Of a DNA stretch of 64,000 bases, positions 1-11,838 are shown in pieces. Within the stretch, counting starts at the first letter, position 1. Every line of letters begins with the position of its first letter. The translations under genes were made by a program, and so were the position numbers. The notes beneath the pieces were generated by a model that did not search any database, was not told where the DNA came from, and saw only the letters and a list, made by a program, of their open reading frames with translations. Source of the DNA: Lutjanus erythropterus (taxonomy: Eukaryota > Chordata > Actinopteri > Lutjaniformes > Lutjanidae); the NCBI GenBank assembly GCA_020091685.1, contig CM034603.1, forward strand, positions 20,416,715 through 20,480,714. The letters run 5' to 3'.

Positions 1-461
1 ACAAGACAGGTTGTTCTGCTTCAATGTCCTCAGAAAGAAATTAAGAGTGCAGAAATAAACATGCATGAAATGTCTGATGTAGGTTGAGCCATAGCTATTC
101 AATCCATAAACGCTGACAGTGTGCAAGAGCTCATTTTCTTACTCAGACTCATTACTGATTTTCCTACGCAATCGATGAACACAGGTGTGCAAAGCTCATC
201 TCTTCTGTTAAACACACAGTGGAAATAGTAAGTGAATACAGATTAAATAAGTAAAAGAAAGCACATAAAGAAATTATTGCTATTTAATCAGTTCTATATA
301 TTCTAATATAGTCCAAATGCTCAGACATAAAGAGGCAAAATAAAAGCAGTGGGGAAAAAAAATCAGCAACCTCATCTAAATAAATAAAACTTACATTATT
401 TACTTTTATGATACAATAGAATAACTTAACAATACAAAACTCCTGCCTTCTCATTTTCCAG
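1..461 (+). other. VAV3 intron (3' part), upstream of first exon in window
   Basis: AT-rich sequence with no exon or recognisable repeat that I could support. It ends in a pyrimidine-rich tract and an AG at 460-461 that serves as the acceptor of the first PH exon. Confidence 0.6.
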
Positions 462-594
462 ACACATCTTTTTATTTGATGTGGCTGTCATTGTTTGCAA
501 GAGACGAGGCGACAACTATGAGATGAAGGACATACTCGACCTCAACTCCTTCAAGATCACAAACAACCCCACCTCTGACAGAGAGGGCAAAAAG
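462..594 (+). CDS. vav3: VAV3 exon: PH domain, N-terminal to middle part
   Basis: The exon follows AG at 460-461 and is followed by the donor gtcagt at 595. One base (462) finishes the previous codon, then the frame from 463 reads HIFLFDVAVIVCKRRGDNYE and continues to NNPTSDREGKK. This is the beta-strand core of the VAV pleckstrin-homology domain, which binds phosphoinositides and packs on the DH domain. The IFLFD and VCKRRG motifs are nearly identical to VAV family members as I remember them. It ends in phase 0. Confidence 0.95.
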
Positions 595-1284
595 GTCAGT
601 CGGCTGGGAAAACGCAATATACTTTTATGCTAATAAATAAACAGATACTGCACTTGTATATTGGTATTTGTGCATTTTGCATTGCATCGAATATTGTCTC
701 TCAATCTGTATCTATCTCACATTTTGATTAGTTTACGGTTCATTCCAATAAACTGCATTGCTGTATAGAAATGTTGCTATTCAACATCTGTTGTGCTGCA
801 GATTTTATTGCTAAAATAAATGTCAGACACCTAATAAACATAATCTAGAAGGATATCCTCTCCCTTCCTGGTGTAGAGTCAGTGGGGTTTTCTCCCTTTT
901 GAATTGGAAACCTGCAAGTCTCTCCTTCGTTACCCCACACAGTTTATACAGTATGCCATTTCTTTTTCGCCCCATGGGAACGTTTGCAGGCTGTATTGTT
1001 GAGGAGGGGACTTGTTGATGTCTTGTTGATGTATGCCCACAGATGGTGTCTTCTCACCCCGGTGCTGATTGCTAATGTGAAACTGACAGCTTGGCTTGCC
1101 AGAATGCAATGGGTCTGTGGGTTTTATCAAAGGGACTCCATTATCATGCTTATTTACTCCATTGTGCAATCATGATGTGTCTGGGTGTTTGCCTGTTGTG
1201 TGGGACATGTGTATGGCAGTGATTGGTACTTAACATGTCTGGTCTTGGCTTTATGTGTGCGTTTGGCATTTTTCAGGGTTGTTT

Positions 1285-2174
1285 TTTAAAGGGATAGCTT
1301 GGATCATTTGAAGTGGAGTTGTATGAAGTACTTATCAATAGTCACTGTATTACTTACGGTCGATGGCGCTTGGCACGCCGCCAGCTTCCAGGAGAAGCAG
1401 AGAAATATACATGGAAGCTAAGAAATGTGCTGCTGTGGACAGGATCAGCAACAAAAGGTATTTTGCCACTTAAAAAAAGTTCACTTAAACCAAAATCTAT
1501 GTCAGTTTAAGTGTATGCTATATTTATAATATTTTCACCACTTTTCTTGCCATCAGACAACCTTTTCTAATGGGACACCGTCATTTTATAAGCCAAAAGT
1601 CACTCTCTCCAAACCAACCAAATGGCAATGGCAATTTCCTGTTTTTTTAACTGATATTGATTTTTTAGGTGGACCTTTCTTAAGTGGATAAAATACTTTT
1701 TGTTCCTGACCCAGTCCACAGCAGTACATTAGATTAGATTTGATTTTATTTCAAACATGTTAAAATAGAAAAACAAAACAAAACATAGAATATACAAGAA
1801 CAAGAAAACAAAACAAAAACTTTCAGCAGAGATAGATAATTCAGCAGAGATAGATAATTAATATCTTGTATGAGGAAGTGAATACTTATCAAATCCTACC
1901 CTCTTTTTTTGTATTTTCGTAGATAAACTAAAATTCTTTCCCTCCACTTTTCACCAAACACAACTCAATCAAATCAACAAACATAAACATTTATAACAGC
2001 AAGAACACATAAGCAGAATAAAACAAACAGAACAGTACAAATCAAAATCAACGTACACATCCTGTCCTCTGTTCTCACTTTGTTAGTTCCCCTCTCTGTG
2101 TGCATTCACTATGTTATTTTTAATGGATAAGTACCTTGAACAACCCCACTTCAAATAATCTGAATTACCCTTTT
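1285..2174. mobile_element. Non-autonomous TIR element (TTAA type), about 0.9 kb
   Basis: The left end (1285-1340) begins TTTAAAGGGATAG and runs into TTTGAAGTGGAGTTGTATGA and AGTACTTATCA. The right end (2124-2174) reads GGATAAGTACCTTGAACAAC followed by CCCCACTTCAAATAATC and ends ACCCTTTT. The ends are imperfect inverted repeats of about 50 bp. TTAA at 1286-1289 suggests a piggyBac-like target site; the right TTAA is decayed. The sequence resembles a repeat widespread in teleosts, from memory. The middle (about 1728-2060) is unusually A-rich and may be a second insertion. Confidence 0.7.
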
Positions 2175-2442
2175 GACATGTATGTTCTTGGGTTCATGTG
2201 TCTGTTTTCCCAGGGCGGTCTTTACATTATTTCTAAATTTACAGTCTTACAAAATAATACTGACAAAAACATACATCATTACCCTTTATTTTTATCCTGT
2301 CCACCTTACAACATTTTGCTGCACAAAAAAAACAGACATGTGTAAAATAATTCATTTGTAGTGAGACTCTCATGCAGAGAATACAGAAAAAGACAAATAG
2401 TCACATTCAAACAGATCCTGTATACCTACATCCACCTCAACG

Positions 2443-2469
2443 CACACCCACAAACACACACACACACAC
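2443..2469. repeat. CA microsatellite
   Basis: Mostly (CA) repeats with two interruptions, within a VAV3 intron. Confidence 0.85.
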
Positions 2470-4163
2470 CGCAGGACGGAGATGCTAATATCAGGTGATG
2501 AATGTGTGCAGTCCTCCAAGGCTGCTTATAGCTATATATCATTTTGTGCTAAATGAAACTTCAGAGTGTGAATGTGGTGCCACTGAGCACCCACACAGTC
2601 ATCAATGATTTAACACTCAGCAGAGCTCTAAAACACTCAGGACTTTGCAGGGCTGGCCAATCACTGATGGGTAAACCCCTCCACTTTTCCTGTTATTACA
2701 TATGACACAACAAGCTGGAACAGATTAGGGTGGCAAAAGCCGAGAGGTTGGGGAATTGATTGAAAAACGTTCCCAAATATGCACCTGGGCAAGGAGTTTA
2801 ACCTGCTTGTGCTGCAGTGGTAGCGGCAGCTAGCTGTGAATGCATTGCTGAAGCAAAAACAAGCAAGCAATAGTTGTATTTTACGCCCAGAATTTTCTTA
2901 AATTGATAAAGTTTATTTTTTGGCAACTGTGACCTAAAAGTTTTGGTGGTGTTTCTAAATTTAGTATGTGTTTGGAAAAGAAAGATTGAACACTGTCTTT
3001 GGTTCCTCGAGGCAGATTAGCAGGCTCTGCCTCACTGTCATCACAGCTTAAGTCCTCTTTGGACAGAACTCTGGTTAAACTCCCTTTGCTGCTGCTCTCC
3101 TGACGCAGACAAAAACACACTCTGGTTGGTCTGTGTGCCTCATGGCACCGAAGAGAGGTGTCTGATGAAGTCATGTTTGCCTGATTTCATTGTAGGCACT
3201 GAAAAAAGTGGATGATTAGAAACTTTATGGTTGGCTTTTCATAACTGCAGTGGCTAAGCAGAATTAGGCCTCACAATATTTTGAATTGTTTTGACATTGC
3301 CATAAATCTGGCTAAACAATTTAATTTATGTATCTTGGGCTGAGAGGAAACAATAGATATTAGATAGTATGGTGGATAGCGATCAAGGAAGAGGGTAGAC
3401 GGGGGAATTGAGAGGAGATAACAAGGAGTGGGGAATATCAAACAAGTCAAACAACATCCCAGAAAAATCTGAAATGTTCAGCTTTGGGTCAGCTTGTTTT
3501 TTTTCTGCCATGTCATACCAAACAAAATGGATAAATCGACCCTTCTCATATCCCGCCCCTTCTCACTCTGTGCTCCAATAACAATTTGAGCAAGCTTGTA
3601 GCTCGGCCTCCTGTTTCTTCTACTGAAATATGGTCTGTGCTAAGGTGTATGTTGAAAAGAGAACCAAATTTTTTAAGATGATTAAAAGATATTGCTGGGG
3701 GAAGTTGGCCATTGACTTTTGAAACAACCTGCAATTACACATGGTTTTCTAGGGTATATTTTCTCTTTTTTTTGCAGTTTTTACATGTTTAGCTATTTTG
3801 AGCAGCAAACCACAAAAAGCCATTCTCTGGTATTTAAAATAGTACACCTATTTATGTAACCCCCTGATACAAAGTGTTATGTCCTGTTTACAGTACAGCT
3901 AAACCTAAATACACTATAGCAACCAACCATGGGTACTGGAGATTTATTACACAAATGAAAAGAAAACATCAAAAGTCTAAAAAGAGAGACACTGCTGTGA
4001 AGTGTGAGCTATTGTGCCAAAGTGAAAGTGTACATTCTGTGAGATAATCATTATTTTGCCACGGCAGTTTCCCTTATATACATATGAATATGAAAGAGTA
4101 CATTTGTATTTATGAGAAAAAATGCATCCAGTTTGATTGCTGTCTTCTTCCTAACCTTCACAG

Positions 4164-4273
4164 TGGTGCTACGGGTTCTATGTGACACACCAGCAGGGAC
4201 ACACTGGCTTTGAATTCTTTTTTAAGACCAGAGAGCTGAAGAAGAAGTGGCTGGATCAGTTTGAAATGGCCAT
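4164..4273 (+). CDS. vav3: VAV3 exon: PH domain C-terminal helix
   Basis: The acceptor is cttcacag (AG at 4162-4163) and the donor gtaagt starts at 4274. The frame from 4164 reads [12 protein letters not shown], then [20 protein letters not shown] and MA. This is the last strand and C-terminal alpha helix of the PH domain; the KKKW..QFEMA motif is the VAV helix. It ends with two bases (AT) that combine with the first base of the next exon to give Ile. WCYGFY replaces the WSYGFY I recall from mammalian VAVs. Confidence 0.96.
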
Positions 4274-4333
4274 GTAAGTACACAGAGACATGAACACCAC
4301 TGTCATGACAGTTTTTAATCAACGCAGAAGACC

Positions 4334-4361
4334 AGTGTGTGTTTGTGTGTGTGTGTGTGTG
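4334..4361. repeat. TG microsatellite
   Basis: A (TG) run with one interruption. It is the source of the Cys-Val rich chance frames around 4290-4490. Confidence 0.85.
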
Positions 4362-4546
4362 CATCATAGGAAAAACAAACTGTGTACTTGTATGTGCAAG
4401 TGTGTGTGTGCGGTATTTGTTTGTCTTTGTTTGCATGCATGTTATTCCAAGGCCGAGAGAGGTGTTGACTCTTTCATGTGCACTGTTTGATCAGGCCTTT
4501 GCTGTAATCAAGCACACACTGCTGACAACAGTACGATAACACACAC

Positions 4547-4548
<2 letters not shown>

Positions 4549-4597
<49 letters not shown>

Positions 4598-4608
4598 CAC
4601 ACACACAA
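4549..4608. repeat. CA microsatellite
   Basis: About 23 uninterrupted AC units (4549-4594) followed by a short imperfect extension. Likely polymorphic. Confidence 0.95.
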
Positions 4609-6361
4609 ACATAAACTGTTCCAAAGAGCTGCAAAACTACAAAGAAGTCACTCTGCCTCGATGTTTCTTCAAATCAGTGCTTTATGGAGGTATATCTTTT
4701 GTATTATTTTGTAACAGTGGGAGGTTTTTCTCCGGCAGATATCCTGTCTGCATCCTTTGTTATGTTGATTTGGAAGAATACAGTGTTGTTTTGACATTAC
4801 TCTCTGATTGACTGAACAAATGCTTTTGTGTCTTGGGTGGATATGTATGAAAACATCCCTGATATGCATGCTGACTATACCTGCTATGACCTTCCTGAAT
4901 ACATTTTAACTTTTCATAGTGTGCTGGATTAAACTTGTATACATGTATGCGCTGTAGCAAAACAATGCAGTGTGTGGGGTTGTACATTAACACTAGAAAT
5001 GCAAACCTAAGCTGTCATTTTGATTCCAAAATGTTATAATCTCTCATACCCAGTTAAGAAATTTATACATTTATTCTGTTAGAATGTCTTTTAAACATGG
5101 AATAAGACCAAAATATAAAATTGCTAAGTTTAATGAGGTATTTCTTAACATGCATGCCACTGCATATAGTAAACCATAATAATTACACATAATCACTGCA
5201 GTATTTTGTAGGGTAATAACCACCAAGATCCCATTCAAATTTTACTTTAATGTAGAATCAACCACATATATAAAAAAAAACACTGTTATACATTTCTAAA
5301 TATTATAAAACATTTTATTTTAACATTTATAACAAATATCCTCCCAGGACAGTTACAGAAAATAATCATAGCCTGCAGGAAAAGGCTGGAAATAAGTTGA
5401 TGTAAAACATAAAATCATACAGAAACACTCAACATAATGTAATATATAATAATATAACAGGTGTCGGTCCCTTTTGTGTGTTTGTTGTTTTTATATACTT
5501 TTTTAAGTTGTGAAAATAGAAAGCACAGTGAAAAAATTGGAAGCATTGCTGTTTTGTAAAATCTAAGGGAATCTGAGGACTCCAACACACAAAAATTCAG
5601 TAATAGGTGTGTTTTGTGTAAATAAGCAGTAGAATGATTATTTTTGGACGCACTGACATTTAATGTTGCTTCTGCAGAGCCTCCTTGCAGATTGAAGATG
5701 CACAACCATGGTAACCTGTGCCAACAATTAATAATTTAAAAAAGATGCATGACACCTTGCAAAGTGAAACCTTACTTATATTTAAATCGAAGCGTTACTG
5801 ATGTTATGCCAGAGCTGCCTTGATCACTGTCTGCCTTTGTCTGTTATGTTGTTGCTGTTGTTGTCACTAGTGCATTGCATTGTGGGATAGATTTGGCAGC
5901 ATAGTGTCCAGTGCCTGCATACTGTAATAAGAAATAGAAATAGTATGCACCTCATGTACTACTGATTTCATATTAAGCTTTTGGGCATACTTAAATAATA
6001 ATATTTTATTTAAAAAATATTGTTTTAGCACATTAAATAGCCTGTTAGTATAGAATTTCTGATGCAGCCAACGTGTTATGACAGTCCCCAGTCTCCCCTA
6101 CTTTATTCTACTGATTAGGACAATTTATTCTAGTTATTTTCAATTAAATGTAGGCAGATTAATAGACCTCAAGACCATATGCTAAGTTTCTTTGACATGG
6201 ACATGACAGTTGGTGCAGTTGCTATGCAACCAACTGCACAAAAATTATAGATATACCTGCTGCAATTTCTGTGTGTTAATAATGACCACATACTGCATGG
6301 CTGACATAGATAAATATAATCAAATTTTATTTGTTTGTTTATAATTTGTATAAGAACATTT

Positions 6362-6536
6362 TTTTAAAGATTATTTTTTGGCTTTTGCCTTTGTTTTGGT
6401 AGTGACAGCTGAAGATATGACAGAAAAGGGGGTAGAGAGAGAGAGGGGATGACATGCAGCAAATGGGCCGCAGATGGGAATCGGCCTCAGCACATGAGGC
6501 GTATGCCTCACCAACTTAGCTATAGGGGCGCTCCAG
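6362..6536 (-). mobile_element. tRNA-derived SINE, reverse orientation
   Basis: On the minus strand it starts near 6536 with GAGCGCCCC. An RNA polymerase III A-box-like TAGCTAAGTTGG covers 6511-6522 and a B-box-like GGCCGATTCCC covers 6476-6486. A body typical of fish SINEs follows (TTTGCTGCATGTCATCCCCT), then a tail ACAAAGGCAAAAGCC and AAAAATAATC near 6362-6395. The box spacing and tail agree with a widespread teleost tRNA-SINE, from memory. It is a repeat in an intron, not a functional tRNA. Confidence 0.75.
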
Positions 6537-8613
6537 TATAAAAACATTTTAATAGAAAAACAAACAATTTTAGAACAAGATGGACACAAGCATCATTGTA
6601 TTTTTTAAATTTAAGTTATAGCATATGTACTATATATTTGAAAATGGTCAAAGTGACTGTCATTGCCATTCTAGTGTTAAACAATGTGACATTGAAGTGC
6701 CTCTCATTCTCCAACTTGAACTGACAGTAATCACATATGTGTGACTTCATAAACCAGCATGACCACCAGGCCCTTGACACCTGCTCAAAACCTTATGTGT
6801 AATTTCCTGAATTTAGAGAAGAAATAGCCATTTTTCACCACCGCAGTGGAACTGTTTTTCCACAGGTGCACAGTTTGTGTCTGAAAACAGCTATGTGTGC
6901 CTCTGTGCATTGGGTAATGACACCAGAAGGGGCCCATTCAGGAAGTGAAAATTGTACCTGTAAAGAGGATGTGGGCTCCTGATGAAGGACTCACTTATGG
7001 GAGCACTCAGTTTAAGTGGCTTCTGGTTGGTGTGTTCAATACAAAACAGCGTTTTTGTGTCAGTGGTGTTTGTTCATGTTCCAGAAAGGCTGCTTATTTC
7101 TGCTATGCATGTTTCCCCTCTCATGTTTGAACACATGCAGCTCAAAATTGGATTTGTCTGGGCTGATTCAAGTCCTCTTTATTTACACGCACACATGCGC
7201 TGGGGGTAAAATTGCTTTGATTTCAGTCAGTTGAAGGAAGTGAATTGCAATTTGTTTTTGCCATAACAAACTTGTTTTATTCAGCTGATAAAGAAATGAT
7301 TAAGAATATTTTCTATATCGAGTAAATTAAAAGAAAATTGTTGCCACTACTGAGAAACAGTATTGAGTTGCTACCAGTATGGCTCTATGGCAATGTTGAT
7401 CTGTCACTCAGTCATTACACCAGTTTGGTCTAGACTGAAATATCTCACCAGACGATGGATCCTAATGACCATGGTGATTCCCTGGTGATGAGCAGCTGTT
7501 GCCATGGTGAACGGCTGCTCAACGCTTTCTCTTACATTGAGAAATATCTTAACATCTACAAGATGGATTAGCTCCAGTGTTTATAAATACATTCATGATT
7601 CCCAGGGGATGAATCCTACTGACTCTGATCATTGTCTGACTTTTCTTTTGTCACCACCATGAGGTTGATATTTGTGGTTTTGGGTGAAATGTCTTAGTGA
7701 CAATCACAGATTGCCATGAAACATTGTACACATGTTCATGTCCTGTAATGTAATGTGACTGGGGTGGTGCTTGGTTTTGGGTTGTCTGTTTAGCAGAAAA
7801 TAACGGTGTCTGCCTGCTCACAATCTTTCTCATATTACAGCTAAACAGTACACTAAAATATATTTATGAAAACACTTTAAGCAAGAAATAGGCAATGCAG
7901 TGACATAATCTTGATTCATGTGTGATAAACACTGCCTAGTTTGTGTGTTGCTCTGGTGGCCTGGTAACAAGCAAGAGCCTCTTGAGGAAAAGGGGACAGG
8001 GACTAAAAGGGGTATCAAAAAATAAAAGACAGCAACTCACACAATGTGCGTTAGATAAAAGACAAACAGTATAAAATACAGCCACGGGCTGGCGGCTAAC
8101 AGACAGCAGCATCAAGTAGGACAGCAACAACAAAGTAGCACACACATGCAGCAAGACAGACAATGCAATGCAACAAATAAACAAACAAGCAAATGACAAA
8201 TAGCAAGACAGACTGACACAGCAATAAGAATAGCAGCAAACAGATCAAGGAGCATGCAGCGGGCAAACAGAGAATAGCCGACAGACAGACGTTTTGAAAA
8301 TGTTACTGGGTCAAGAAGCAGTTGCACATATCAGTGAGAATGTCCAAAGTATAGTTTTTCAAAACTGACTTGTCAATGAAAATTTCCTTTAAACCAATTA
8401 CATTCCCATTAGCCTCAGTTGTCCTTTGGTTTAGTGCAAATGAATAAATGTTAGAGGGCAAACACGTGAAACTGAGACTGACTTAACATCAGCATCCTAG
8501 CATTGTCATTGCATGCTGATGTTAGTATTTAGCTTAAAGCACTGCTGTGCCTAAACATGGCTGTCGACTCTTGTTTTCATTGAACCATTAATTGCTCTTA
8601 TTTCCTGTCTCAG

Positions 8614-8715
8614 ATCAAATATCCGACCAGAGAAAGCCAACCACAGCTCCCACCAATTCAAGATGCACACGTTTGAAAGGATCACCTCCTGTAGTTTCTG
8701 TCACCTCTTGCTCAG
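8614..8715 (+). CDS. vav3: VAV3 exon: PH-C1 junction and first half of C1 zinc finger
   Basis: AG at 8612-8613 precedes the exon and the donor gtaata begins at 8716. With AT from the previous exon the first codon is Ile, then SNIRPEKANHSSHQFKMHTF and ERITSCSFCHLLLR. The H of HQFKM followed by 12 residues and CSFC supplies the first zinc ligands of the C1 domain (H-X12-C-X2-C). VAV C1 is atypical: it supports the catalytic DH/PH unit rather than binding phorbol ester. The exon ends with AG, completed by the next exon to Arg. Confidence 0.96.
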
Positions 8716-9277
8716 GTAATATTCAGGAATTAACAGAATTTTCTATTTTGCATAGTGATGTAGACCTGATGAAATCCCAGTAGAGTAAAAAAAAAAAATC
8801 TACAAGGGACTCAATCCCACATCTATGACAGGATGAACTGTGACTACACACATTGTTCTAGGATGGCAAGTCATCATGTATTATTGCACTGATAGTTTTT
8901 CTGGTCTTATGAAAATACTCTTTCAAATCTTTTTCATATTGAAGGTATGAAAGGAGCAGCATGACATTTCAGTTTTTCAGTTTTCCTCAGGCACTTTAGG
9001 GAAAAGGGAAGTTTTTTGAGTTTAACTTCTCACTTAACTTTGAAATTGCTCATTAACACTGCATTTAATTGAAATAAATAGGGACTAGAGTCTGTTAGCT
9101 GTCCCAGTTTTCAGCAGATAGTATCACTTTTATGGTTTTTGAAAGCTGAAGGACATTTCTTGTGTCATTTTTCTTATCTTGAGCCTGTGACAGACGCCTG
9201 AAAATTCAAAATGTCAAGGTATTTCTCTTAAGGAGGCTGTTATACATGCAATACGTCCTGTGATTTATTGTGTCCAG
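8716..9277 (+). other. VAV3 intron between the two C1 exons
   Basis: 562 nt, AT-rich, with a branch/pyrimidine region before tgtccag. No repeat or gene was recognised. Confidence 0.8.
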
Positions 9278-9369
9278 GGGCATCTTTAACCAGGGTTATC
9301 TCTGTCTCAAATGTGGGCTGGGGGCTCATAAGGAGTGTCTGGGTCGACTGGGAGTCTGTGGGAGAACAG
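9278..9369 (+). CDS. vav3: VAV3 exon: second half of C1 zinc finger
   Basis: AG at 9276-9277 and donor gtgaga at 9370. It reads [13 protein letters not shown], then [15 protein letters not shown]. The pair CLKC, the H of AHKEC and the two last cysteines complete the two zinc sites (C-X2-C, H-X2-C, C). The spacing is that of VAV C1 domains, so the zinc finger is intact. It ends in phase 1 (single G). Confidence 0.96.
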
Positions 9370-11037
9370 GTGAGATGGAGGCCTCCCAAAACTTGGTTGT
9401 GCTTCACATTTTCTGAACACTTTGTGTCAAGTTAACTTGGCATCATTTCTTTGATATTTGCTGTGAATATTTATGTTCCTCAGGGAATATATCCTAATTT
9501 TTATGTGACCTTTCTTGTAGCGCCGCCATCAGGCCACAATTTCCACTAACACGCAAAATATCAAAATCTAAAAGGCAGATTGCCATGAAATTTACTGAGC
9601 ACATTCATGCTCCCTGTGGGAGGTTCCTACATTTTGGACACCACACACTCAGGACAGATTGTCAACGTTGTATGTAAGATATTTAACAGCTGTATATAGC
9701 AGCTATAGTATGAAATCTGCTGTAAATATTTATTATATGTGGCAAACCTTTGACCTTCCCTTACTTTGCCATCTTCAGCCTCAAATTTCCACTTGCAGGA
9801 GAGACTGGGGACAGTTGTTATACAGTATATTGAACCTACATCTGTGTGCTTATTACCCATATCATTTAAAGATGATTACATCAGAGATATAATTTGCAAT
9901 ATTTATTTGAAAGGTAGGAGTGAGATGTTGCAACTGATCCCAACCCTGGGGACAGTTGCAACACAGTCAAGGGACAGTTGCGACATACTTCAAATAGATT
10001 AAATTTCATAAATTAACTTTTGTAGTTTTTCTTTTTTACCCCAGTGAGCATAGTATTCTGAAAATATGCATTGTTTTATATTTTGTATATTCATCAAATA
10101 GTTATTGTTCATTTATGTGTAGAACACAGATCTACCTTGAGTCAATGTGCAGATGTTACAGATGCTATTTAATCTCTGTTTCAGTGTGAAACAGGAAAAA
10201 TGGAACAATTTGCAATGCAGCAGACTTTTATTAAAGAAGAACATTTGTATTTGGGTGAACTATCCTTTTATGTGTCCCACAATAACTTCTAAGTTGAAAA
10301 ATACTGTGTGTCTGTTATAATGTGGCTGCTTAACACGGGGACAGCGTTTTGCAACTATCCACACCCTAATAGCCATGACAGAACAGCATGTGCTAGATAG
10401 ATACGATAATGTAGACACATGCTAACCATGTCACTTAGAAGTCATCAAAACAATGATTCAAATTAAGTAAGTTTTGATTAATTAATACAAAAGGTCAGGG
10501 CAGTGTAACAAAAATTCATCCATGAAAAAAAATATTTTAATATGTCCAAAACAATTTTTTTTTCAATAAGTGCAGCAGCAGATTTGAGTATGTTTTCTGT
10601 CTTCCTGATGGGAAGAAAGAAAGAAAGAGTTGTTGCAACAGTCCTCAGTCTAGCCTACATATCTCGTAAAAAAAAAAAGAAAAGCTAATTGTGTTTTATG
10701 TTTTTTGCTTTTTTGGCCATTTTTTTAGTTTAAAGAAAAGCTAAACTATGCCATATAGATATTAAGCAGTTGTTGCATCATAGTCCTGTGTCAAGCTTTA
10801 GCTCTTTGTCACCAGTCCCAGGCCATAGTTCAGATACATTACCCTCCCTGAATACACAGACAGCAAGAGGCAGCTCGGGCCCTTGACAAGCCTTCTTAGC
10901 AGAAGCGCTGTGGTCTTTATGCATTCTGAGGCATGATGAGGGCCAGCAGAGGTTGACAGTTGAGGTTGTATGTCAGGAAGCCACCACGCACTCATATCGT
11001 ATTCCTCTCACTGTGTCTGTCTCTCACCCGACTGCAG
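9370..11037 (+). other. VAV3 intron with GGGGACAGTTG repeats
   Basis: No exon is seen. It carries several copies of a GGGGACAGTTG-like motif (about 9804, 9951, 9971 and a diverged one at 10337), related to a second site at about 37088-37120. The open frames at 9627-10002 overlap this repeat and have no recognisable product. Confidence 0.65.
9800..9995 (+). repeat. GGGGACAGTTGCAAC motif cluster
   Basis: GGGGACAGTTG occurs near 9804 and 9951, and GGGACAGTTGCGAC near 9971. A diverged match lies near 10337. A paired arrangement with nearly the same spacing occurs at 37088-37120, which points to an interspersed repeat. The family is not recognised. Confidence 0.5.
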
Positions 11038-11060
11038 ATGCTGCCAAGCCGAAACCCAAG
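11038..11060 (+). CDS. vav3: VAV3 microexon 1 of the C1-SH3 linker (23 nt)
   Basis: The acceptor is cgactgcag (AG 11036-11037) and the donor gtaagt begins at 11061. Its first two bases complete Asp with the preceding G, then AAKPKPK follows. It encodes a short basic, proline-containing linker between the C1 domain and the first SH3. At 23 nt it would shift the frame if skipped alone. Strong splice signals on both sides and exact phase agreement with both neighbours support it despite its size. Confidence 0.88.
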
Positions 11061-11813
11061 GTAAGTAAGACCTGGACTCTTTCTCTTCTTTGACTTAGGC
11101 GCCAAAGCGAACATAATTAGTGGAGCATAACGTAGTGGCTATCACAGAGCATACATACAGTACAGTAACTCAACTATAGACAAGGACATCAACAATTAGA
11201 TGAACAATTGATAATGCTTGAGAATACACAAATCATAAATGGGCTGACTGTCTGAGCTGTGTCTGCCTCAGTTTCGTGCAGGCCTGTCATACGATGTTAG
11301 TTAATTGCTTCTTGAAAGTGTGTTGCTTAAAGGTTTTAAGTGAGTTGAACATATTAGATTATTTTGCTATCATGAATTGTTGGGAACTTCTGACCTCGAA
11401 AAAATCAGATGCAGGATTCGAGAAGCCCTGCCTAAACTGTAACTTAACACTTGAAAAGTTTATATATTCTTATTCCCGTGGCTTCTCAGGCATTTCTGTT
11501 TATGAAATTTGACAGTAATCTAAAAATGTGAACACTATTATACTTAGGTGAAGTTGGAAAGTTCTTTTAAATAAAGATTTCCTCAAACAGAACTCCTATA
11601 TTTTTCTCCTGATGTCTGTCTTTTCCTTTTAAAATGGTTAGACCACACAAAGAGTATAGAGTACAGATGATTGTACTGAGTGTGAGTCATTCCTCAGGTC
11701 AGCCTGGTCCTGCATCAAGAGTGAAAATGACCTCTTCCTCTCTCCATAACTCTCTTTATTCCTTGTTTTCTTGCCTTTTCTCCATCTTGCCTACTTTCTC
11801 TCTCCATTCACAG
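11061..11813 (+). other. VAV3 intron between the two microexons
   Basis: 753 nt without a recognised repeat. It ends in a long T/C-rich tract (about 11735-11810) before cacag, a strong acceptor context suited to a very short exon. Confidence 0.75.
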
Positions 11814-11838
11814 GAAAGCACAACACCACCAGACCCAG
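11814..11838 (+). CDS. vav3: VAV3 microexon 2 of the C1-SH3 linker (25 nt)
   Basis: AG at 11812-11813 and donor gtcagt at 11839. It reads ESTTPPDP plus one base (G) completed by GT of the next exon to Gly. The DPG-LP junction corresponds to the VDPGLPK segment I recall before the first SH3 in mammalian VAV3. The linker made by the two microexons is shorter than the mammalian one as I remember it. Confidence 0.88.

Larger units (their letters stand above)
595..4163 (+). other. VAV3 intron with a TTAA-type inverted-repeat element
   Basis: No exon is seen. It holds the terminal-inverted-repeat element at 1285-2174 and a CA tract at 2443-2469. Open frames at 930-1175 and 2661-3174 have no start context, splice fit or recognisable product. 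Confidence 0.7.
4274..8613 (+). other. VAV3 intron with TG/CA tracts and a SINE
   Basis: No exon is seen. It contains microsatellites at 4334-4361 and 4549-4608, a reverse-oriented tRNA-derived SINE at about 6362-6536, and an A/C/G-rich low-complexity stretch at about 8020-8290 built from loose GCAA/GACA repeats. The open frames over that stretch (7936-8327, minus strand) are low-complexity artefacts. Confidence 0.7.

Noticed and set aside
4158..4539. Overlapping open frames on both strands near the second PH exon
   Set aside because: They arise from TG/CA repeats just after the exon; the real coding part is only 4164-4273 on the plus strand.
6476..6522. tRNA gene on the minus strand
   Set aside because: A- and B-box-like words are present but the sequence lacks a tRNA cloverleaf and is followed by a SINE body and tail.
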